Shown one piece after another: positions 1 through 7,635 of a DNA stretch of 13,645 bases. Position numbers and translations under genes: made by a program. This DNA comes from Myxococcota bacterium (GTDB lineage Bacteria; Myxococcota_A; Polyangia; HGW-17; JAJRWW01). Under the pieces are notes generated by a model. It saw nothing but the letters and a program-made list of their open reading frames with translations. It did not search any database and was not told the DNA's origin. The stretch spans positions 1 to 13,645 of the forward strand of contig JAJRWW010000139.1 of the NCBI GenBank assembly GCA_024276595.1, given 5' to 3'. The number at the start of each line of letters is the position of its first letter. Within the stretch, counting starts at the first letter, position 1.

Positions 1-174
1 ACGACGGGCCAGGATCAGCTCCCGCACTCGGCGCACCAGGTCGGCTGGAAAGACTCGGCTCCGTCGCAGGGAGAAGATCCGCTCCAGGAAGAGGCCGAGG
101 GCCAGGACAGAGACCGAGCCGATGGGGATCATCACCCAGCCGCCCTTGGCCAGCTCCTTGTAAAAATCGAACAT
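1..174 (-). CDS. MotA/TolQ/ExbB-family proton channel protein, N-terminal part only
   Basis: The 58 visible residues start MFDFYKELAKGGWVMIPIGS. They have a short amphipathic start, a Gly-Gly-Trp turn, then a hydrophobic membrane segment (about residues 13-31) ending in LERIF, followed by a basic cytoplasmic stretch. This pattern (GG.VM.PI...S..AL...LER) is typical of the first membrane helix of ExbB/TolQ/MotA-family proteins. These form a proton channel that energises TonB- or Tol-type envelope machines, usually with an ExbD/TolR partner. The ATG at 174 is chosen because the motif begins just after it and a GGGAG lies 6 bases upstream. The remaining three quarters of the gene, and any exbD neighbour, lie beyond the left edge. 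ExbB, TolQ and adventurous-gliding homologues cannot be told apart from this fragment. Confidence 0.82.
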   Translation of the reverse strand, partial: MFDFYKELAKGGWVMIPIGSVSVLALGLFLERIFSLRRSRVFPADLVRRVRELILARR

Positions 175-224
175 GTCGCGCTCCCAGGCTCCTTGTCGCG
201 CCAACCGCGCCGAAGGCTGCACCG

Positions 225-252
225 AAGATAGCTCAAGGGTCATGCGAGTCAA
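225..252 (-). promoter_or_regulatory. Candidate sigma70-type promoter for the ExbB-like gene
   Basis: On the minus strand, TTGACT (252-247; 5 of 6 to consensus) is separated by 16 bases from TATCTT (230-225; 4 of 6). It lies about 50 bases upstream of the ATG at 174, so the predicted leader is about 45 bases. Seen by eye only; no start-site evidence. Confidence 0.45.
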
Positions 253-365
253 GCGGTCGGATCACAGGGATCCCCTCTGAACTGGTTGACTTCCAGGTGA
301 GCTTGTGAATCATTGCTCCAGGGAAAAACATGTTTGATGGATGACACATTGCACCGGACAACGGC

Positions 366-409
366 TGGCCAAGGGGCCGACTGTGTGGGATAATCTGGCG
401 TGTCACACG
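366..409 (+). promoter_or_regulatory. Candidate extended -10 promoter with palindrome upstream of the FHA-GGDEF gene
   Basis: TGG GATAAT (386-394) gives an extended -10 (TGN plus GATAAT, 5 of 6). A weak -35 TGGCCA (366-371, 4 of 6) lies 17 bases upstream. A perfect inverted repeat CGTGT-C-ACACG (399-409) sits at the expected transcription start, where a repressor could bind. The leader before the GTG at 438 would be about 37 bases. The palindrome is short and could be chance. Confidence 0.4.
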
Positions 410-437
410 GCCGTTGGGTCGCAAGAGGAATAGCTGA

Positions 438-1322
438 GTGGCCTCCGAGGATTGGAAAACCAGGATAACCAAGGTGTCTGCCGTCTCCAAGCTGCCGGAG
501 GGAGAGGCGTGCCTGGTCTGGGTCTACCCCGCGGGGCCGGAGATCGGCAAGCGCGTGGAGCTGGACGGCGAGGAGCTGGTGATCGGCCGGGGCAGCGACG
601 TGGACATAACCATCGACCGGGACTCTGTGAGCCGGCGCCACGCCAAGATCGTTCAAATGGGCAGCCGCTACAGGCTGATCGACCTGGGCTCCACCAATGG
701 CACCTACGTCAACGACGAGCCCATCAGCGAGCGTAACCTGTCAGATGGCGACCTGGTGAAGATCGGCAACGCCATCTACAAGTTCCTGTCCGGTGGGAAT
801 GTGGAGGCCGCCTACTACGAGGAGATCTACAAGCTCACCATTTTTGACGGGCTCACCCAGGCGCACAACAAGCGCTACTTCATGGAGTTCCTGGAGCGGG
901 AGCTCGCCCGGGCCAGCCGCACCGGCCGCCCCCTCTCCCTGGTGATGTTCGACATCGATCACTTCAAGGTAATAAACGACACCCACGGCCACCTGACAGG
1001 GGACGCCATCCTGAAGGATCTCTGCGCTCGCATTCGCACCACGGTCCGCAAGGACGAGCTGCTGGCGCGCTATGGCGGCGAGGAGTTCGTGGTGGTGCTG
1101 CCCGAGGCCGACCGAGAGGGCGCCCTGGAGTTCGCAGAGCGTATCCGCCACCTGGTGGAGGCTCAGCCCTTCACCTTCGAAGGGGACGTCATCCCGGTCA
1201 CCATCAGCGTGGGCTGCTCCTACACCGTGGGTGAGACTGTCACGGTCTCCCAGTTCATCAAGGAGGCCGATGAGAACCTCTATCGCGCCAAGCGCGCGGG
1301 CCGAAACAGGGTCGCTGGATAG
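438..1322 (+). CDS. FHA domain-containing diguanylate cyclase (GGDEF)
   Basis: This 294-residue soluble protein has an N-terminal FHA domain (about residues 25-118) and a C-terminal GGDEF domain (about 130-292). FHA hallmarks are visible: G50-R51, S65-R-R-H68 and T86-N87-G88, which in this family bind phosphothreonine peptides. The cyclase core has F171-D172-I173-D174 (metal site), N180-D181 and an intact GGEEF signature at 213-217, so it should make cyclic di-GMP from two GTP. The inhibitory site five residues before GGEEF reads R204-K-D-E207; the usual RxxD has Glu in place of Asp, so product inhibition may be weakened. No membrane segment or signal peptide is seen. Start: GTG at 438 is preceded by AGAGGA with an 8-base gap. 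The likely input is Ser/Thr kinase phosphorylation read by the FHA domain. The gene next downstream is on the same strand after a 155-base gap. Confidence 0.93.
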   Translation: MASEDWKTRITKVSAVSKLPEGEACLVWVYPAGPEIGKRVELDGEELVIGRGSDVDITIDRDSVSRRHAKIVQMGSRYRLIDLGSTNGTYVNDEPISERNLSDGDLVKIGNAIYKFLSGGNVEAAYYEEIYKLTIFDGLTQAHNKRYFMEFLERELARASRTGRPLSLVMFDIDHFKVINDTHGHLTGDAILKDLCARIRTTVRKDELLARYGGEEFVVVLPEADREGALEFAERIRHLVEAQPFTFEGDVIPVTISVGCSYTVGETVTVSQFIKEADENLYRAKRAGRNRVAG

Positions 1323-1344
1323 CGCGCGGGCCGAAGGAGGGTCG
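1291..1344 (+). repeat. Imperfect tandem duplication across the stop of the FHA-GGDEF gene
   Basis: AGCGCGCGGGCCGAAACAGG followed by GTCG (from 1291) recurs exactly 30 bases later as AGCGCGCGGGCCGAAGGAGG followed by GTCG (from 1321), 22 of 24 identical. The first copy encodes the last residues of the cyclase; the second is just past the stop codon. Confidence 0.75.
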
Positions 1345-1365
1345 GCCCCAATCCAGTATCACGAT

Positions 1366-1428
1366 GCCCGGGTCGCGCACATAACGTCGCGCTCCTCTGG
1401 GCCCACATGGCCGAGGCGAATCCCGGGC
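1366..1428 (+). repeat. Inverted repeat in the gap before the DUF2314-like gene
   Basis: GCCCGGG at 1366-1372 and CCCGGGC at 1422-1428 can pair around a 49-base interior. The second arm is followed only by TTTC, so it is a poor intrinsic terminator. It may be a leader structure between the two plus-strand genes, or chance in GC-rich DNA. Confidence 0.25.
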
Positions 1429-1477
1429 TTTCAGAGCCGGCCCTAGTGTGCTATTTCCAGTACCAGGAGGCAGCCAA

Positions 1478-2671
1478 TTGTACGAGCCCGTGGGCTGGCG
1501 ATATGTATATGACGTCTGGGCGGCCAGACACGACCCACCGGATCTCCACGAGCTGATCCGCGCTCTGCCCGACTGGGCAGACGAGGTCCGCGTGGTCAAC
1601 CGCCACGGCACCGATCCCTGGTGGGTCCTGTGGCTGGTGGACGACCTGGACCACCCGCTGGTTCGCCTGGAGCATTCCCAGGCCCGGTGGGAGGAGGTGG
1701 GCAACGGGCTGGATGGTGAGCTGGATCCGGCGTTGGAGTCGCTGGCTCGTGCAGCCCGATCCCGCTACTCTCTCTCAGTGGCCGACGCCTGGGACAACGC
1801 CGTGTACCCTCTCCAGGTGGCCCTCTCCACGGCGCTCGCCTTGATGAGCATCAGAGAGGGTGTGCTGCACGATCCCACGGCGCTCAGGATTCACGACCTG
1901 GCAGACCTGGAGAGGCTGCTGGCAGCCGACGATCTTTTCATCGAGGACCATGTGACCTTGCACCTGGTAACCGAGGAGACCAGCGGCCGCGCATGGCTGC
2001 ACAGCCACGGAATGGAGAAGTTTGGTCGATCCAACCTGGAGACCTTCGACCTGGAGGTGAGCGCCGGCCGTGACGCGGGCAAGCTAGTGAACGAGCTGCT
2101 CCTTTCGGCCGCCCTGGGCACCAGACCCCTGCTTGGGGAGACGATCCACCTGCCCGGGGGCGACGTGACCGTGAGCCTGTCGCAGGCTCTTCGCTCCGGA
2201 GTCACGTTCATCCCGGTGGAGGAGCTGGACGGACACGATGGTCCCTACCTGTGTCTGGTTGACGCCGCCGACTACGGTGACATCACCCAGGCGGTGGAGG
2301 GCTACCTGCACCGCTCCCTGGTGGGCATCGCCGACAGGAGCGAGGAGGAGGAGGTCACTCGTCGGCTGCTGCCCCTGGTGAGGGATCACTTTTCGGCAAA
2401 CGGCGGCAGCTCGGACTACGAGTACTTCGCGAAGATACCCCTGGGGGTGCTCTCGGGGACGAGCGAGGCCAGGGAGTCCATCTGGGTTCGCATTACCCGC
2501 TGGCGGGGCAACGTGCTTCGTGGAACCCTGGCCAGCGACTCCATAGTGGACGCCGACCTGCAGGTGGGGACGGAGGTGGAGTTCGACCCCGAGGACATCG
2601 AGGCCATCATGCTCTCGGTGGCCGGAGAGCCGGTGGGTGGCAAGCGACTGGAATCGATCCTGCGCTCCTGA
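1478..2671 (+). CDS. Uncharacterised protein with DUF2314-like C-terminal domain
   Basis: A TTG start at 1478 is chosen because a perfect AGGAGG (1465-1470) lies 7 bases before it; the in-frame GTG at 1448 lies upstream of that ribosome site. The product is then 397 residues, acidic and soluble, with no signal peptide. A central segment (about 95-280) contains WLHSHGMEKFGRSNLE (173-188), a pattern I associate with DUF4026-type proteins. The C-terminus (about 285-380) holds IWVRITRWRGNVLRGTL (335-351) and an EVEFDPEDIEAI stretch, resembling the DUF2314 (YegJ-like) fold whose role is unknown. Tryptophan-rich patches lie near residues 7-14 and 48-53. Domain naming is from memory of motifs, not a search. 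It follows the diguanylate cyclase on the same strand and could be cotranscribed, but shared function is not shown. It faces the activase gene tail to tail. Confidence 0.8.
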   Translation: MYEPVGWRYVYDVWAARHDPPDLHELIRALPDWADEVRVVNRHGTDPWWVLWLVDDLDHPLVRLEHSQARWEEVGNGLDGELDPALESLARAARSRYSLSVADAWDNAVYPLQVALSTALALMSIREGVLHDPTALRIHDLADLERLLAADDLFIEDHVTLHLVTEETSGRAWLHSHGMEKFGRSNLETFDLEVSAGRDAGKLVNELLLSAALGTRPLLGETIHLPGGDVTVSLSQALRSGVTFIPVEELDGHDGPYLCLVDAADYGDITQAVEGYLHRSLVGIADRSEEEEVTRRLLPLVRDHFSANGGSSDYEYFAKIPLGVLSGTSEARESIWVRITRWRGNVLRGTLASDSIVDADLQVGTEVEFDPEDIEAIMLSVAGEPVGGKRLESILRS

Positions 2672-2700
2672 GTGCCGCCCTCAGGCCCGAAGCCGAGGAA

Positions 2701-2728
2701 GGCCACCTCACGCTGCTGGGCGGTGGCC
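2701..2728. terminator. Possible hairpin between convergent genes
   Basis: GGCCACC (2701-2707) and GGTGGCC (2722-2728) form a 7-base-pair stem with a 14-base loop in the 113-base gap between two convergent genes. There is no T-tract after the stem in either direction (an A-run follows on the plus strand), so it would at best be a weak or factor-assisted terminator. Confidence 0.3.
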
Positions 2729-2784
2729 AAAAAGAGACGGCACATCCGCTTGAAGGGGCCACCGCCAGGTGTGGCGAGTGGGGC

Positions 2785-5700
2785 TCAGCGGGGGCGCCAG
2801 TCCTGGATCTTGGTGACGAGCGGGGCAGTCTCGTGGAGAACATGCCGCGTCAAGCTCTGCGGTGGGTGGAGCTGAGGCGCGGCGAGCCTTCCGCCAACTC
2901 CCAGGTGCAGCATGGCCCTGGAGAGGGCGTCGGCTGCGCCGCTGACGACACCGGCGATCTCTGCCGCAGGGGTCACCCAGCGCTGTGGTGAGAGGAGCCC
3001 GGGGAGGGGGCGTCGGCGAGCGTGAAGCCGACCAGCGGCCCTCTGCTCGGCGAAGCGCTGCTTCACCTCGAAGATGAAGCTCTCCAGCACCTCGATGTCG
3101 AAGGGCTCGCCGTTTAGCTGCAGAGTGAGCGACAGCAGGCCCTCACGCTCGGCCACGTGGAAGAACTGGGACTCGGACAGCTTGTTGGGCATGCACTCCA
3201 GCGGACCCACACTCACCACACCCTGGATGTGCCCCTCCCGGTGCTCGAACACGGGCCCACCCAGGGTGAGCACCGCCTCCCCGTTGAGGTCCTTGCGAAT
3301 GTAGGGCTCAGCAGCGCCGAGGCTGTCGCTGACGGTGGTGCGCCGGGGCCAGCCCAGGGGGCCGGCCATCATGTCGTAGGTCATGGTCTGGATGGTGTTC
3401 TGTACAAAGGATGTGGCGTGAGCCATGAGCGGGTGCTTGACCGCCCTGTCCACGCCCTCCTTGGTGCGCCTGTGGGTGACCCAGTCCACGTACTCGATCC
3501 ACTCGTTGAAGGGAGCGAACCTGGCCCTCACCCCGCGCTCCTCCAGCTTGTCGATGACGAAGCCGTTGGCAAAGGGATCGCTGCGAACATAGATCTCTCC
3601 CACGACCAGCACCGTGGGGAGCTCCATGTCCAGGTCCATGTGGGCCGCGAACTCCTTGGCAGCCCGTCGCAGCAGGCGCTGGATTCCAAACAGCCTGCCA
3701 GAGGAGACCTCCAACAGCGCGGCGCCCATGGAGAGGTCCCCGGCGGCTCTGCGCTCGACGAGCTGGGTGATCTCCTCGTGGTAGCGGTCGTAGATCTGCT
3801 GGGCGACACCGGGTGCGCTCTCTGCAGGGCGTGCATAGTAGAGAGCCTCCAGGATGAGGTCCTCTGCCATGAAGCCTGCCCACACCAGGAACTGCACACC
3901 CGCTGGCACCTCGGCGAAGTAGTCCTCGTCTGAGCTGGAGAAGACGCTCACGCGGTCCTTCCAGCCGGTTCGCTCCAGGATGATCTTGTGCAGCACGTTG
4001 TAGACCCCGAAGCGGCAGGGACCGTTGGCAGTGGGCATGAAGAAGCAGAAGCGCTCGTCGGAGTGCCGGTCCTGCTCCAGGCGCTGGAGCATGGAGCCCG
4101 TTGTGATGGTCATGGGCACGCACTCCTTGCCCGAGGTCTCCCGGCGGCCCAGGGCGAGGGCCTCGGCGTCTGGCATGGGCAGGCATTCGGCCTTGAAACC
4201 CAGCCCCCGGAAGCAGGCGGCCACGACCTCTGCGCCGGGGCCCATGCGCGGGAAGAGGAGCGTCTCGTCTCTGCGACGTACCTCTCCGATGCTGGTCTTG
4301 GCCAGCTCGACCCGGCGAAAGTCCCGCGCGGGCTTTTGGTCGTCGCCAGAGGCCAGGTCCTCCTTCACGCAGTGCAAGAAGGCCTCGATGCGGGTCTTGG
4401 TGCCCGCGTCGCCCGAGTGGCCGTCCGTCTCGATGATGGCGAAGGGGCGGCCCTCCATGACGTAGCTGTAGAAGTGCAGGTTGAAGCTGTCGGGTCCACA
4501 GGAGTAGTTGGAGCAGTAGATGGAGTACTGGCCAGGGGGCCTGCGGATCTGGTGTGCGGCGCGGAGGGAGCGCTGGGCGTAGCCCCAGTACAGATCCTCG
4601 AACATGGGCATCTGGTCGGAGATGGGGTAGCAGTCAACCGGGATGGGCAGGGCTCCCTGCTCCCGCACCAGAGCGGGAACGTTTGAGTTGAGCACGGTGT
4701 TGTAGATGGTGTAGGCGCGCCCCAGGACGACAATGGGGGTCACCCCATGGGCCTCGCAGAAGGCCAGGGCCTCCCGGCCGAGATCCAGACAGGACTCGTC
4801 GAAGCGACGCTGCTCCTTCAGGGCACGCTCAAAGGGCCCTCGCCAGCTACCCGGGCTCACTCCCAGGTCCCATGCCAGCTTGCGACAGGACTTGAGAAAC
4901 AGCTCACCGCCGAGGTTGCCGTCGCCGATGTCGACCACCGGTGAGACGATCTTCGGCTGCAGGTCAGCACCCAGGTCCAGCCGCAGCACGTCCGGGCTGC
5001 CCTGCACGATGGGGCAGGTGACGGTGACGGGCTCGTCCTTTACCCTGGGGAGGCTGCGAAGCATGGGCAGAAACAGGTAGTCTGGCGTCTCCTCCGCCAG
5101 GCCGGCCACGAGCCCGTGGTACTGCTGCATGGGGGCACAGAACGGGACGTTGGCCTCCTCGATTCCGCGCTTGAGCACGGACTGATCCGCTCCCCCGCGC
5201 ACGACCAGGTCGAATCCGAGCTCGTACAGGAAGGTGGCGAAGAAGGGGAACAGGGACTTGAGCGTAAACTCGTCCGTGAGCCCGACGGTGGGGCGGCCAC
5301 GGGGGCGCGAGGTGCGCTCGACAATGGCGGCCACCAGCGCCTCTCTCTCACGAAAGGGATCCGGGGAGAGGTCCGGGAGCTTCCGTCTGTGGGTGCCCTT
5401 GTCGTAGCGAGAGCAGCTCCCGCCCCACAGGAAGCGCCTCCTCTGTCCCATCACCGTGGTGGTGAGGCGCTCGATGCGGCACTTGTTGCCAGAGCCGCCG
5501 CAGCCCTTGGCGGACTTGCAGATGAAGGTGTCCTTGGAGACCACCTCCGACTCCAGGAAGCGCTCCGGAAGCAGAGGATCGTCCACCGACGGAGCCATGG
5601 CCTTGGCCGTGAGCAGAGCGATGCCCAGGGCGCCCACGGTGCCCGGGTTGGGCGGGATGATGACGTCGCTGCCCGTCTGCCTGGCCACGGCCGCCGCCAG

Positions 5701-7344
5701 GGCGTCCGATGCGAAGGGCATACCCTGGCAGAAGACGCGGTGCCCCACGTCCCTGGAGCCCTTTACACGGTTGAGGTAGTTTTGAATGATGGAGTCGTAG
5801 ATGCCGGCGATTATCGCGTTGGGCGGGGTGTCCGCCGCGACCGCCTCGTCTATCACCTCTGCCATGAACACCGAGCAGTGCTGTCCCAGGGAGATGCAGT
5901 GGTCCGCGGTGAGGGCTGTCTGGCCCAGGTGAACCACGTCGCGGACACCTGAGAAGCGCCGTCCCTGCTCCTCGATGAAGGAGCCGGTTCCGGCGCTGCA
6001 CGCCTCGTTCATGGCGGCGTCGATCACTCTTCCCTCGGCCAGGCGGATGTACTTGGCGTCCTGTCCGCCGATCTCGAAGATGGTGTCCACCCGGTCGTCG
6101 TAGTGGGTGGCGCCCTCTGCGTGGGCGGCGATCTCGTTGAGCACGAACACCCTCTCGGCGCCGTAGCACACCGACAGCAGCGAGCCGACGATCTCGCGCC
6201 CGCTCCCGGTGACCCCCACGGCGCCGAGAGGGTGGCGGCGCACCGGTGCCTCCGAGAACATCTCCATGAGCCTCTTGGCCGCGCCCACCGGGTCACCGTT
6301 GGTGTTGAGGTACCCCTCCCAGAGGATCTCCTTGGTGAGCCCATCGATGGCCAGCGCCTTGGATCCGGTGGACCCGATGTCAAAGCCCAGCAGCAGCTCC
6401 CGAGGGGCGTCGCTGTCTTGGGGAGGAGGTGGCGGGCTCATTCGGTGCACCTGTCCGAGGCTGTCACAGAGGGCGGGCACGCGATCTAGCTGCGCCTCCT
6501 CAGGGGGCGCGAAGAGCTGGGTGGGGGTGGGCAAAGAGGCGTCCGAGCTAGCCGCCAGGGCGGCGCACCCGAGGGCCTCCAGGAAGAGGGCGTCCTGGAT
6601 CTCGGTGTGGAGCAGGCGCATGTGGTGGCGGGCGAGGTAGCTGTGGAACTGCCTGCGCACTCGCCGGGCTCTGGTTACTCCGCCGATGAGCAGAACGTCC
6701 GCTGGAGCCAGCTTCGGCTTGATCAGCACCTGCACGTTCTCGCACACCGCATCGTAGAGCCCGGCCAGGATTCGTGCACGGTCCTCCCCCTTGTTGGCCA
6801 AATGTGTCATGTCGGTCTTCAGGATGACCGGGCAACGGCCGGAGAGGGGTGCCGGGTCCGTGACTCCATCGCAGAGGGCGGTGGACTCCTCCAGGCCGAG
6901 GTCGAAGCGCTCCACGAGCTGACGCAGGAAGTTGCCGGTGCCCTGGCTGCATCGAGAGTTCTCTCGGAACACCTGTACGTCTCCTCCGCGGATCTCCAGC
7001 ACCGAGAAGCCGTGGCTGCCGATGGAGACCACGGTGCCGGTGGTGAGGGATGGGTGGAGGAGACGAAAGCCGGCGATCTGCGCCTGCTTGACCGGGATCC
7101 GCTTCAGGTTGAGCATCCTGCTGAGGCGGCCCGTGGCGGCGGCTCCCGCCACCTGGGACCAGTCCATGCCCTCGAGCATGGCCTCCAGGGTCTTTTGGGG
7201 CTCCTTGTGGTGCTCCCGCAGCTCCTGGTGGATGGGCACCGTGGTGCCGCCCGGTAATGGGGTCGCAACCACTAGCTTGATGCTCTCCGCGCCGGCGTCG
7301 ATGCCGACATAACGCTCATTTCCGTCCCGGTTGCCTTGCTGCAT
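2785..7344 (-). CDS. Giant fused acyl-CoA dehydratase activase (two BadF/BcrA-type ATPase domains) with DUF2229 and HgdB/HgdD-like regions
   Basis: From ATG 7344 the product is 1519 residues; an upstream in-frame TTG (7416) would add 24 residues of low-information sequence, and the first domain begins at residue 11. AAGGA lies only 3 bases before the ATG, a tight ribosome site. Domain 1 (about 10-265) has GIDAG and the cluster cysteines C132 (CSQGTGNF) and C171 (GRCPVILKTDMTH). Domain 2 (about 316-580) has GFDIGSTGSKA, EIGGQDAKY, C449 (CSAGTGSF) and C490 (GQHCSVFMAE). In the HgdC/BadF/BcrA family these paired cysteines hold one [4Fe-4S] at the dimer face, and ATP hydrolysis drives low-potential electron transfer to a dehydratase or reductase. 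A linker has four cysteines (609, 615, 622, 644). A DUF2229-like region (about 683-900) and an HgdB/HgdD-like region (about 900-1430; C905, C949, C1075, C1110, C1384) follow. The last ~80 residues match nothing I recognise. No separate partner subunits lie nearby. Substrate unknown. Confidence 0.9.
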   Translation of the reverse strand: MQQGNRDGNERYVGIDAGAESIKLVVATPLPGGTTVPIHQELREHHKEPQKTLEAMLEGMDWSQVAGAAATGRLSRMLNLKRIPVKQAQIAGFRLLHPSLTTGTVVSIGSHGFSVLEIRGGDVQVFRENSRCSQGTGNFLRQLVERFDLGLEESTALCDGVTDPAPLSGRCPVILKTDMTHLANKGEDRARILAGLYDAVCENVQVLIKPKLAPADVLLIGGVTRARRVRRQFHSYLARHHMRLLHTEIQDALFLEALGCAALAASSDASLPTPTQLFAPPEEAQLDRVPALCDSLGQVHRMSPPPPPQDSDAPRELLLGFDIGSTGSKALAIDGLTKEILWEGYLNTNGDPVGAAKRLMEMFSEAPVRRHPLGAVGVTGSGREIVGSLLSVCYGAERVFVLNEIAAHAEGATHYDDRVDTIFEIGGQDAKYIRLAEGRVIDAAMNEACSAGTGSFIEEQGRRFSGVRDVVHLGQTALTADHCISLGQHCSVFMAEVIDEAVAADTPPNAIIAGIYDSIIQNYLNRVKGSRDVGHRVFCQGMPFASDALAAAVARQTGSDVIIPPNPGTVGALGIALLTAKAMAPSVDDPLLPERFLESEVVSKDTFICKSAKGCGGSGNKCRIERLTTTVMGQRRRFLWGGSCSRYDKGTHRRKLPDLSPDPFREREALVAAIVERTSRPRGRPTVGLTDEFTLKSLFPFFATFLYELGFDLVVRGGADQSVLKRGIEEANVPFCAPMQQYHGLVAGLAEETPDYLFLPMLRSLPRVKDEPVTVTCPIVQGSPDVLRLDLGADLQPKIVSPVVDIGDGNLGGELFLKSCRKLAWDLGVSPGSWRGPFERALKEQRRFDESCLDLGREALAFCEAHGVTPIVVLGRAYTIYNTVLNSNVPALVREQGALPIPVDCYPISDQMPMFEDLYWGYAQRSLRAAHQIRRPPGQYSIYCSNYSCGPDSFNLHFYSYVMEGRPFAIIETDGHSGDAGTKTRIEAFLHCVKEDLASGDDQKPARDFRRVELAKTSIGEVRRRDETLLFPRMGPGAEVVAACFRGLGFKAECLPMPDAEALALGRRETSGKECVPMTITTGSMLQRLEQDRHSDERFCFFMPTANGPCRFGVYNVLHKIILERTGWKDRVSVFSSSDEDYFAEVPAGVQFLVWAGFMAEDLILEALYYARPAESAPGVAQQIYDRYHEEITQLVERRAAGDLSMGAALLEVSSGRLFGIQRLLRRAAKEFAAHMDLDMELPTVLVVGEIYVRSDPFANGFVIDKLEERGVRARFAPFNEWIEYVDWVTHRRTKEGVDRAVKHPLMAHATSFVQNTIQTMTYDMMAGPLGWPRRTTVSDSLGAAEPYIRKDLNGEAVLTLGGPVFEHREGHIQGVVSVGPLECMPNKLSESQFFHVAEREGLLSLTLQLNGEPFDIEVLESFIFEVKQRFAEQRAAGRLHARRRPLPGLLSPQRWVTPAAEIAGVVSGAADALSRAMLHLGVGGRLAAPQLHPPQSLTRHVLHETAPLVTKIQDWRPR

Positions 7345-7482
7345 TGTTCCTTGTCTTCCCTGTGGGGCGTCTCGGACGCGGCGGTGCGGCTGGTCCGCTG
7401 CCTGGCTCCTGGTCAAGTGGGAATGCTGCTCGGCCGGTACAAGCTGTGGCTCGTCCTGTGCAAGCTCGTGTCTCGAGCCGAG

Positions 7483-7530
7483 CTAGACTGGCATGTCAGT
7501 CTAGTACGGCATTGGCGGTGACCTTGTCAA
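7483..7530 (-). promoter_or_regulatory. Promoter with overlapping operator-like palindrome for the activase gene
   Basis: On the minus strand a perfect -35 TTGACA (7530-7525) is followed 18 bases later by TACTAG (7506-7501, a weak -10). The -10 lies inside a perfect inverted repeat CTAGACTG-GCATGT-CAGTCTAG (7483-7504). A 22-base dyad covering the -10 and start point is the classic position for a dimeric repressor such as TetR- or GntR-type, though no regulator gene is in the window. The predicted leader to ATG 7344 is about 150 bases. The alternative reading is a terminator hairpin after the upstream kinase gene, but there is no T-tract. Confidence 0.5.
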
Positions 7531-7559
7531 CCCCTTTGCTCCGATTCTTTCACTCCCCC

Positions 7560-7635
7560 GAGAGCACGGCTACCCGGGGCTCTCTCCGCAGGGGCTCTCC
7601 CCCCGGCCGACACGACTGCGCCCGCTCGAGGGCGC
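7560..7635 (-). terminator. Cluster of hairpin-forming repeats after the kinase stop
   Basis: Three elements lie just downstream of the kinase stop: GCGCCC/GGGCGC arms (7618-7623 and 7630-7635, loop of 6) overlapping the stop codon; GAGAGC/GCTCTC arms (7560-7565 and 7579-7584); and a 9-base direct repeat GGGGCTCTC (7576-7584 and 7591-7599). Together they could fold into alternative stems and end kinase transcription before the activase promoter. No T-run follows, so a Rho-independent label is not secure. Confidence 0.35.

Noticed and set aside
3157..3933. Long open frames antisense to the activase, kinase and RNase genes (for example 258 codons here, 325 codons at 11157-12134)
   Set aside because: High-GC genes routinely leave open antisense frames; the opposite strand encodes clearly recognisable domains throughout.
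7483..7504. Intrinsic terminator for the kinase gene
   Set aside because: Perfect stem but no following T-tract, and it overlaps the -10 region behind a consensus TTGACA, so an operator is the better reading.
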